Made by a program: the position numbers and the translations under genes
From: Chitinophaga pinensis
Lineage (GTDB): Bacteria > Bacteroidota > Bacteroidia > AKYH767-A > OLB10
DNA: 11,670 nucleotides
Direction of reading: 5' to 3'
NCBI GenBank assembly: GCA_945872015.1
Contig: CAMBYJ010000030.1
Location: 1-11,670, forward strand
Notes under the pieces: model-generated
The model's database searches: none
Told to the model about the DNA's origin: nothing
The model's input: only the letters and a program-made list of their open reading frames with translations
Shown: one piece after another, positions 6,564 to 11,670 of the stretch
Position numbering within the stretch: position 1 is the first letter of the stretch
How the letters are laid out: the number at the start of each line of letters is the position of its first letter

Positions 6564-7262
6564 TTACTTAAAAACATCATTTGAAATCCCTTTATTTATT
6601 TGATATTTTGAAATCACTATTTCTATTTCACCTTTTTTAGGAACATTCGTTTTAGCAGCTGATTTTTGCGTAGAACCATCATCAAAATCGAATGTGATTC
6701 CCTTAGGTAATTTATAATCTTTGGTATTGAATGAAAAGATGATTTTATCAGGCAAGCCATATTTCAAATAATTGCCATAAGTCATCTGAAGTTCATAGGT
6801 GCCATTTTCTTTGGTAGTCGTACGACTTTTTAAAATTAGCGCATTAACAGGATCAATATAAACTGTAGTTAAAACTAAGTCGCCGGTATCATCATCTGGC
6901 AGCAGCTTTAAAACCTTCACATTTGTATTTGCTATTTTATCATCACCTGCTTCAATAACTGTAAATTTATTATTACTAAAGATGTTGTTTAAATTAATAC
7001 TCATGGATCCTTTCGGAACAAACGACATCCCGTTTTCACTCTTTAATTTAAATTTATTGGGATTTTTAAAATACAACTTCACTTTCGCAATTGGTAATTT
7101 CAAGAAAGCAACATTCGTTTTCATTTTACCTTCTGCCTCGTAGTCTGTTACCTTATCTAATTTTGCTTGAACATTTTTCAATAGTGCATTATTGACTTGT
7201 CCGAATGCATTGCAATGGCAAATTAAAATTATAAGTAGAACTCTAAAACTTATCTTTATCAT
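6564..7262 (-). CDS. LolA-like outer-membrane lipoprotein-sorting family protein
   Basis: This 232-residue periplasmic protein has a signal peptide (1-21, cleavage at AFG/Q). C14 and C16 are not in a good lipobox. The mature part resembles the LolA/LolB half-barrel family (COG2834). It has an N-terminal helix (24-40), then beta strands with YEAEGKMKTNV (41-51), VKLYFKNPNKFKLKS (61-75) where LolA-type proteins have YxxPxxF-like strands, VLKLLPDD (117-124), TTVYIDPVNALILKSR (132-147, very typical), and ITFDF (189-193). These proteins bind lipid or lipoprotein acyl chains in the periplasm. The ATG at 7262 is 10 nt after the permease stop and starts the signal peptide. A longer frame from 7331 would overlap the permease. 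The operon position suggests that it serves the upstream ABC-2 exporter, as an inference. Confidence 0.75.
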   Translation of the reverse strand: MIKISFRVLLIILICHCNAFGQVNNALLKNVQAKLDKVTDYEAEGKMKTNVAFLKLPIAKVKLYFKNPNKFKLKSENGMSFVPKGSMSINLNNIFSNNKFTVIEAGDDKIANTNVKVLKLLPDDDTGDLVLTTVYIDPVNALILKSRTTTKENGTYELQMTYGNYLKYGLPDKIIFSFNTKDYKLPKGITFDFDDGSTQKSAAKTNVPKKGEIEIVISKYQINKGISNDVFK

Positions 7263-7272
7263 GATAGTCGTG

Positions 7273-8166
7273 TTAAGAAAGAATATCTTTTTTTCTAAAT
7301 GAAATGATGGCCATCGAAAGGAAAAATCCAATATGACCTAATAAAATGTAAATGCTCTTTTTAATAGCTGGCCAGTTTTCAATGCTTCCTTTGATGGGTT
7401 GATCGGAGCTATCTAAGCCAATATAGAAGAACCCTTTCCAGCCTACTAGATAAGAAGTAAATAAATAGGGCTTGACATTTCTATCAATCACCGGAATATT
7501 CATATTTGAGACGATGGTAAAAAACAAAACAATACATACTGTCGCTACAATTGGTCCGATGGAATTTTCTGCAAAAACAGAAAGTAACAACCCTAAAGCC
7601 ACAATAACAGTTAACGCGATAGCTGCATAACCAAAGGCTGCGAAATATCTCCACATGATATCATCTTTAGTTATCTGAAGTATAAACGATTCTTCCCCTT
7701 TCACTCTAAAAACTAACATGTCTTCTTGACCAAAAATGAGCAGACTGAGAAATAATGCAACGATAGCCATCCATATCAAAAGACAAACAGTAAATATAAA
7801 CGATGCTAAAAATTTCACTAACAAAAGTTGAGTGCGACTTACAGGTTTTGTCAACATTAATCGTAGCGTTCCCATATTCGCTTCTCCTGAAATTGTATCA
7901 GCTGCAACCAATGCGACAAGTATTGGAACCTGTATCAGTAAAGTGTTTAATATGATGTAACACATGAAGTACCCGTTAATAGCTTTGGATTTATCAATTT
8001 CAAAATTGTCTTGAATGTTTTGCAACATTAAATCCATATAACTCTGACCATCGTACTTAAATGCAAATTGAAAAATCAAAACGATAGCTGTTATAGCTGC
8101 AAACGCAATATACGTCCGTGGCCTGGAGTAAATTTTATGTAGTTCAATTTGTAACAGCGTGAACAT
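7273..8166 (-). CDS. ABC-2 type transporter permease
   Basis: This 297-residue inner-membrane protein is of the NatB/BcrB-like ABC-2 class. It begins with the typical amphipathic LLQIELHKIYSRPRTYIAF elbow helix. Predicted transmembrane helices lie near 18-35, 66-88, 117-145, 176-197, 203-221 and 271-289. The cytosolic coupling segment after helix 2 carries the class hallmark ISGEANMGTLRLMLTKPVSR (92-111; compare E..xGTL...L..P.sR). It ends with a basic tail (RKKDILS). Its start overlaps the ATPase gene by 23 nt, indicating translational coupling. One ATPase and one permease gene imply homodimers of each. The substrate cannot be read from the sequence. The LolA-like gene next in the operon points towards an envelope lipid, lipoprotein or hydrophobic compound. 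Confidence 0.9.
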   Translation of the reverse strand: MFTLLQIELHKIYSRPRTYIAFAAITAIVLIFQFAFKYDGQSYMDLMLQNIQDNFEIDKSKAINGYFMCYIILNTLLIQVPILVALVAADTISGEANMGTLRLMLTKPVSRTQLLLVKFLASFIFTVCLLIWMAIVALFLSLLIFGQEDMLVFRVKGEESFILQITKDDIMWRYFAAFGYAAIALTVIVALGLLLSVFAENSIGPIVATVCIVLFFTIVSNMNIPVIDRNVKPYLFTSYLVGWKGFFYIGLDSSDQPIKGSIENWPAIKKSIYILLGHIGFFLSMAIISFRKKDILS

Positions 8167-9088
8167 CTTCTTTCGGATTAGTGAGTTTTAAGAAATAATC
8201 TTCGAGCGAATGAAGATTTTGAATTAAGTAAATATCGGTTTGATGAGCTGTTAGATAATGGACTAACTCGGGAATATCAGACTTTGTTATTTCCAATTGA
8301 ATTTGATTCTGGATAATTGTAAGCCCTTTTGTCCAATTACTTTTGGATAATAACTCAAAAGCTTTACTATTATCACCAGTTTCAATTTTTAAAATAGTTT
8401 TAGATGGATCCAACAATTCTTTCACCTCTCCTTCTACTACTTTCTTACCATGATGAATGATGATCATACGATTGGCGATGAGCTCGATCTCGCTTAATAA
8501 ATGAGAAGACACCAATACAGTTTTATTTCTATCGCGACTAAGTGTTAAAATAAGATTTCTGATATCAGCGATGCCCTGTGGGTCGAGGCCATTGGTTGGT
8601 TCATCTAACACAATTAATTCAGGATTATGAACTAACGCTACGGCTATCCCTAAACGCTGCTTCATTCCCTGGCTAAAAGTTCCAACTTTACTGTTATAAC
8701 GAGATGCCAGTCCAACAAGCTCTAGTTGATCCATTAACAGCGATTTCGATACTTTAATGCCGCTCATTTTCGCGAACATCTTTAAATTATCGTATGCTGA
8801 GAGGTATTTGTACAAATCAGGCTTTTCAATAACAGCTCCTACGTTTCGTAAAATTTCATTTCTGTGGGTGTTCAGATTCATTCCGAAAATCTCAATACTT
8901 CCTGAGTCTGGCTGAATCAAACTAAGAAGCATTCGTATAGTAGTAGACTTCCCCGCACCATTTTGTCCAAGAAAACCAAAGATATCACCTTGATTAACTT
9001 GAAAGCTAAGATTATCAACAGCTTTAAAGTCCTTAAATGATTTACAGAGTTTATTCGTTTGTAATATCGTATTCATAGAAGAAATCAT
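8144..9088 (-). CDS. ABC-2 exporter ATP-binding protein (BcrA/NatA-like)
   Basis: This 314-residue cytosolic ATPase powers the permease encoded downstream. It has Walker A GQNGAGKST (41-49), a Q-loop region VGAVIEKP (83-90) with the glutamate usual in the BcrA group, signature FSQGMKQRL (138-146), Walker B LIVLDEP (158-164), D-loop NGLDP (166-170) and H-loop H196. Residues about 225-305 form the extra C-terminal domain common in drug/bacitracin-type exporters. Two starts are possible. The ATG at 9088 is chosen over 9076 because it has a proper Shine-Dalgarno sequence 6 nt upstream. The gene lies 87 nt after deoD on the same strand with no terminator visible between them, so readthrough from deoD is possible. 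Confidence 0.93.
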   Translation of the reverse strand: MISSMNTILQTNKLCKSFKDFKAVDNLSFQVNQGDIFGFLGQNGAGKSTTIRMLLSLIQPDSGSIEIFGMNLNTHRNEILRNVGAVIEKPDLYKYLSAYDNLKMFAKMSGIKVSKSLLMDQLELVGLASRYNSKVGTFSQGMKQRLGIAVALVHNPELIVLDEPTNGLDPQGIADIRNLILTLSRDRNKTVLVSSHLLSEIELIANRMIIIHHGKKVVEGEVKELLDPSKTILKIETGDNSKAFELLSKSNWTKGLTIIQNQIQLEITKSDIPELVHYLTAHQTDIYLIQNLHSLEDYFLKLTNPKEDVHAVTN

Positions 9089-9094
9089 AACAAT

Positions 9095-9100
9095 CTCCTT
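9095..9100 (-). promoter_or_regulatory. Shine-Dalgarno sequence of the ABC ATPase gene
   Basis: On the minus strand AAGGAG lies 6 nt before the ATG at 9088. It decides the start over the second ATG at 9076. It is the only strong ribosome binding site seen ahead of a gene in this window. Confidence 0.7.
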
Positions 9101-9175
9101 GAATGAAAGTTTGAAAAAAAGCGAATAGGACTAAATAAAAATCTTTAAAAAATATCCAGCTAAATAAATACCAGG

Positions 9176-9883
9176 TTATAATTTCAACGCACTCTCCAAT
9201 GCCAATTCAATCATCGGCTTCAACGATCGCTCACGGTCGTTGGCTGAGATTTCTTCTCCTGTAGGAATAACATCAGATACCGTTAGTAAGGTAGCCGCTG
9301 ATTTTCCTAAATACATCGCGTTAGCAAACAAAGCAAATGCTTCCATCTCTACCACTAAGCAATTATGTTCTTTAACTACTGCTGGTAGTTCCTTCGACTT
9401 ACGATAAAAAATATCGCTGGAATGTACTGCTCCACTTTGAATATTCATGTTCATGGCAGCAGCTGTTTCATTAATCACATCGTATGCATTTCCTACATGC
9501 TTTAAGGCATTACCCGGAATTTCAAAAGCATATTGAGCATAGGTCGATTCGCTGCACGCAATATCAGTATTGACAATATCATACACACCTATTTCGGGAT
9601 AATAAGAGCCTGCAGTACCAATACGAATGATACAATCCACATCATATTCATTAAACAACTCGAAAGAATAAATCCCTATAGAAGCGCAACCCATTCCGCT
9701 AGCACCAACAGTGATGCGTTTACCCTTATAAGTCCCAGTGTAATAATAAACATTACGTGTGCTGCTCACTAAAACAGTATCCTCTAACCAGTTTTCAGCA
9801 ATAAACTTTGCTCTTAATGGATCACCTGGCATTAAAACTACCGATGCTATCTCCCCTTTTTTCGCTTTTATGTGTACACTCAT
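9176..9883 (-). CDS. deoD: Purine nucleoside phosphorylase, DeoD type
   Basis: DeoD is a cytosolic, normally hexameric enzyme of purine salvage. It splits purine (deoxy)ribonucleosides with phosphate into free base and (deoxy)ribose-1-phosphate. The 235-residue length and residue spacing coincide with the E. coli enzyme: H4, G20 (MPGDP), R24, R43, R87, VEMEA with E179-M180-E181, and catalytic D204 (VSDV) with R217. Position 90, serine in E. coli, is threonine here (RIGTAG). Upstream on the minus strand is a one-mismatch -7 box. The PKD gene further upstream is separated by a terminator, so deoD probably has its own promoter. It is followed by the ABC exporter genes, with no evident functional link. 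Confidence 0.96.
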   Translation of the reverse strand: MSVHIKAKKGEIASVVLMPGDPLRAKFIAENWLEDTVLVSSTRNVYYYTGTYKGKRITVGASGMGCASIGIYSFELFNEYDVDCIIRIGTAGSYYPEIGVYDIVNTDIACSESTYAQYAFEIPGNALKHVGNAYDVINETAAAMNMNIQSGAVHSSDIFYRKSKELPAVVKEHNCLVVEMEAFALFANAMYLGKSAATLLTVSDVIPTGEEISANDRERSLKPMIELALESALKL

Positions 9884-9912
9884 TCTTTAAAAATTTACAT
9901 CACGAATGTAAT

Positions 9913-9920
9913 CAAAAATC
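9913..9920 (-). promoter_or_regulatory. Possible -7 box of deoD
   Basis: On the minus strand GATTTTTG matches TAnnTTTG except for its first two bases being GA rather than TA at position one (7 of 8 overall). It lies 29 nt before the ATG at 9883, just after the terminator of the upstream gene. This is a tentative call in AT-rich DNA. Confidence 0.3.
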
Positions 9921-9931
9921 AATACAATTTT

Positions 9932-9962
9932 AAAAAGAAAAGTCCCGAGTTATCCTCGGGAC
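9932..9962 (-). terminator. Rho-independent terminator of the PKD-domain gene
   Basis: A perfect 8-bp stem, GTCCCGAG (9942-9949) with CTCGGGAC (9955-9962), has a 5-base loop. On the minus strand it is followed by TTTTCTTTTT (9932-9941). It starts about 25 nt after the stop codon of the PKD gene, in the right orientation, and isolates that gene from deoD. Confidence 0.88.
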
Positions 9963-9986
9963 CGTCTTTCAATTATGAGTAGAATT

Positions 9987-10841
9987 TTATTTATTTATCA
10001 TTACTTTTTCCTGAACACTTACTTTGTTGCCAATCACTGTCATGATGTAAACACCATTGGGTAATTCATTCACATCCATGGTTACTTTTTGTGCGTCACC
10101 ATTCACAACTTCATTAACTACACGTCCTTCGACAGTCGATAATTGAATTGTTTCATTTCCGATAAGATTATTGATAGTAATATTGTCTTTTGCTGGATTC
10201 GGATAAACACCTACTTTGATAACATTGTTTTCATTCACTCCTAAAATAACAGGCACAACAACATTATCACACCATGTGAATGCATTACCAAGACTATCGA
10301 ATGTTGATGCACATACTGTATATGTTCCAGGTGCGGTAAATGTATGAGTAGGACTTACCCCAGCTGATGCAGTACCATCACCAAAACTCCAAGCATAACT
10401 CCATGCACTTGTTGCGCAGTTGTTATACAATGCAAATGTATAAGTGTTACTTTGTGATAGACTCTGAATAGCTGTAAAAATTGGAGTGCAAGGATTCGAT
10501 AGCGTACTTACGTTAACAGTCTTGCAGATATAATCGTTACACTGATTGCCATCAAATACATTTAAACATACTTTGTACGAACCATTTGAATATAAATGTT
10601 GAGGTACCATCGAACCGCTTGTACCACCATCACCAAATTCCCAGTTATAGTATAAATTAGGATCAGTACTTAAAGGACGAAAAGTAACCATCCCGAAAAT
10701 GTCGACTGAATGAGCAAAGTCAGCAGTACATAATGCTTGCGAGTTTACACCTGATGAATTTCCTGTTTGTGCAAATGACGCTAAACTACTCAACGAAATT
10801 GTTGTAACAGTAAGTGCGATGTTTAATAAAATTTTTCTCAT
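9987..10841 (-). CDS. Secreted two-PKD-domain protein with T9SS sorting domain
   Basis: This 284-residue surface or secreted protein has a signal peptide (1-24, cleavage at SFA/Q). It contains two PKD-type immunoglobulin-like repeats with the hallmark WxFGDG and a downstream aromatic strand: first YYNWEFGDGG (64-73) and HLYSNGSYKVCLNVFD (82-97), second YAWSFGDG (149-156) and HTFTAPGTYTVCASTFD (166-182). Residues about 208-284 are a T9SS type A sorting domain (VGVYPNPAKDNITI, LPNGVYIMTV, C-terminal KVMINK). Cysteines at 38, 92, 101, 106, 118, 142, 177 and 191 suggest disulfides. There is no catalytic domain, so an adhesive or structural role is plausible but unproven. No consensus promoter lies near the start. 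The gene is monocistronic. Confidence 0.88.
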   Translation of the reverse strand: MRKILLNIALTVTTISLSSLASFAQTGNSSGVNSQALCTADFAHSVDIFGMVTFRPLSTDPNLYYNWEFGDGGTSGSMVPQHLYSNGSYKVCLNVFDGNQCNDYICKTVNVSTLSNPCTPIFTAIQSLSQSNTYTFALYNNCATSAWSYAWSFGDGTASAGVSPTHTFTAPGTYTVCASTFDSLGNAFTWCDNVVVPVILGVNENNVIKVGVYPNPAKDNITINNLIGNETIQLSTVEGRVVNEVVNGDAQKVTMDVNELPNGVYIMTVIGNKVSVQEKVMINK

Positions 10842-11203
10842 AATTGGATTAATTAATTTGTTTTGACCTTTTAACCCTAATCGCTATTCATTTGTTACCC
10901 AATTAGGCGCAGAAAAACAGTCGTTTTCGAATGAAAATAGAGCATTCGATTACAACACTATGACCCAATGAATAAAGATAAATTGTTAATAACGCATTAG
11001 CATTACTATATACAAATCAAGAATAGAAATTATCATTGAAATACTAAGGACCAGAGAGGTGTTATTAACAAAAGTACTACACTATTTCATAGTCAAACCT
11101 TACAAAATCTTACAAAACAAGCATTTTAGTACTACAATAAAAAAACGCGTAAAACTACAGTTAACCATAAAAACATTATCAAAAAATAGTTGTTTAGGGT
11201 AGT
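10842..11203. other. Divergent intergenic region between the PKD gene and the SDR-like gene
   Basis: This 362-bp gap separates divergent start codons and should hold promoters for both genes. I see no gene, tRNA or strong hairpin. The AT-rich stretch before 10841 has no TAnnTTTG box. The only exact minus-strand match (11069-11076, TACTTTTG) would give a leader over 200 nt and may be chance. No consensus box precedes 11204. Short repeats at 11073-11136 are listed separately. Confidence 0.6.
11073..11136. repeat. Paired short direct repeats upstream of the SDR-like gene
   Basis: AGTACTACA occurs at 11073-11081 and 11128-11136 (55 bp apart, about five helical turns). Between them CTTACAAAA occurs twice, at 11099-11107 and 11109-11117, exactly 10 bp apart. 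Phasing on one face of the helix would suit regulator binding. The repeats are short and the DNA is AT-rich, so chance cannot be excluded. Confidence 0.35.
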
Positions 11204-11670
11204 ATGAAAAACATTCTACTAATCGGAGCTTCCTCAGCAATCGCAAAAAAGCTAAGCGAAGATTTAAATCAGAAAAATTATACTGTTTATACCATATCAA
11301 GATCAGCGCTTGAAACAGCCAATCATTTTACCTATGAAGGGTCCATAATGGATTGTGAATTACCAACGTTTGATATTCCCCTGGATGGACTCGTTTATTT
11401 TCCAGGCACAATCAATCTAAAGCCTTTTAAATCTTTAAAGGCTAGTGATGTTCAACAGGAATTTGAAATCAATGCATTGGGAGCTTTCAGATGCATACAA
11501 CATTACATAAAGAACCTATCGATGTCGGATAATGCATCTGTAGTATTATTTAGCTCTGTAGCGGCACAAACAGGAATGCCTTTTCACAGCAGTATTTCGA
11601 TGAGCAAAGCTGCAGTTGAAGGATTAACAAGATCACTAGCTGCAGAGTTAGCTCCTAAAATTAGAGTGAA
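11204..11670 (+). CDS. Short-chain dehydrogenase/reductase-like protein lacking the catalytic tyrosine (partial, runs off the edge)
   Basis: The first 155 codons are present and the 3' end lies outside the window. The Rossmann fold is clear: ILLIGASSAIAKKL (4-17, an atypical version of the TGxxxGIG nucleotide loop), SRS at 32-34 after strand 2, LVYFPGTI (63-70) where classical SDRs have NNAG, and NALGAF (90-95) with the conserved asparagine. VVLFSS (113-118) is followed by MSKAAVEGLTRSLAAELAP (133-151). The active-site YxxxK becomes IxxxK: isoleucine 131 replaces tyrosine and K135 is kept. Serine S118 has the normal 13-residue spacing. Similar tyrosine-less relatives probably exist in Bacteroidota, so this may be a stable subfamily rather than decay. 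NAD(P) binding is likely, and the reaction is unknown. Start: the ATG at 11204 directly begins strand 1. An AGGG lies 4 nt upstream as a weak ribosome site. Confidence 0.85.
   Translation, partial: MKNILLIGASSAIAKKLSEDLNQKNYTVYTISRSALETANHFTYEGSIMDCELPTFDIPLDGLVYFPGTINLKPFKSLKASDVQQEFEINALGAFRCIQHYIKNLSMSDNASVVLFSSVAAQTGMPFHSSISMSKAAVEGLTRSLAAELAPKIRV

Noticed and set aside
7263..7331. Upstream start extending the LolA-like protein by 23 codons
   Set aside because: It overlaps the permease gene and puts a charged stretch before the signal peptide.
9533..9772. 79-codon plus-strand reading frame opposite deoD
   Set aside because: Antisense shadow of deoD, with low-complexity translation.
11100..11300. 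66-codon minus-strand reading frame overlapping the SDR-like gene start
   Set aside because: Overlaps the clear Rossmann-fold coding sequence on the other strand, and its product looks like random AT-rich translation.

Overview
The window looks like a chromosomal segment of an AT-rich member of the phylum Bacteroidota (Sphingobacteriia/Chitinophagia/Cytophagia-like). Three things point there. Two secreted proteins end in type IX secretion (T9SS) type A sorting domains. Several genes carry a close-set TAnnTTTG box, the -7 element of the Bacteroidota sigma factor, a few bases ahead of the start codon. Shine-Dalgarno sequences are nearly absent, with one clear exception. No tRNA, rRNA, CRISPR array, insertion sequence or transposase was found.

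Layout. The plus strand carries a secreted PhoX-like (DUF839) protein (130-2265), a terminator that doubles as a promoter region, and the tRNA-modification GTPase gene mnmE (2324-3721). Next is a 1.2-kb low-constraint zone (3722-4959). It holds a small secreted unknown protein on the minus strand (3814-4281), a plus-strand remnant of a cytochrome c C-terminus (4381-4536), a decayed second copy of the 3' end of mnmE (about 4581-4714) and an orphan operator-like double repeat (4810-4840). The rest is mostly minus strand: a two-gene operon of envelope proteins sharing an N-terminal domain (6331 to 4960), an ABC-2 exporter ATPase/permease pair followed by a LolA-like periplasmic protein (9088 to 6564), purine nucleoside phosphorylase deoD (9883 to 9176), and a two-PKD-domain T9SS cargo protein (10841 to 9987) with its own terminator. 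A plus-strand short-chain dehydrogenase-like gene starts at 11204 and runs off the right edge.

How the genes relate. mnmE and deoD are housekeeping genes. The ATPase, permease and LolA-like genes are almost contiguous (23-nt overlap, 10-nt gap) and probably act as one envelope export or sorting unit. The two T9SS cargo proteins, the paralogous envelope pair and the 155-residue secreted protein suit a cell with heavy surface investment.

The most interesting signal is the second, diverged copy of the mnmE 3' end about 1 kb downstream of the intact gene, on the far side of a small unknown gene and a broken cytochrome gene. The mnmE (trmE/thdF) 3' end is a known integration site for genomic islands such as SGI1, so this may be the scar of an element that integrated there. 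Other points of note are a DUF839 protein lacking the cysteine of the usual TPWGT...CEE motif, an SDR-like protein with isoleucine in place of the catalytic tyrosine, and apparently leaderless initiation of mnmE from a promoter embedded in the upstream terminator.
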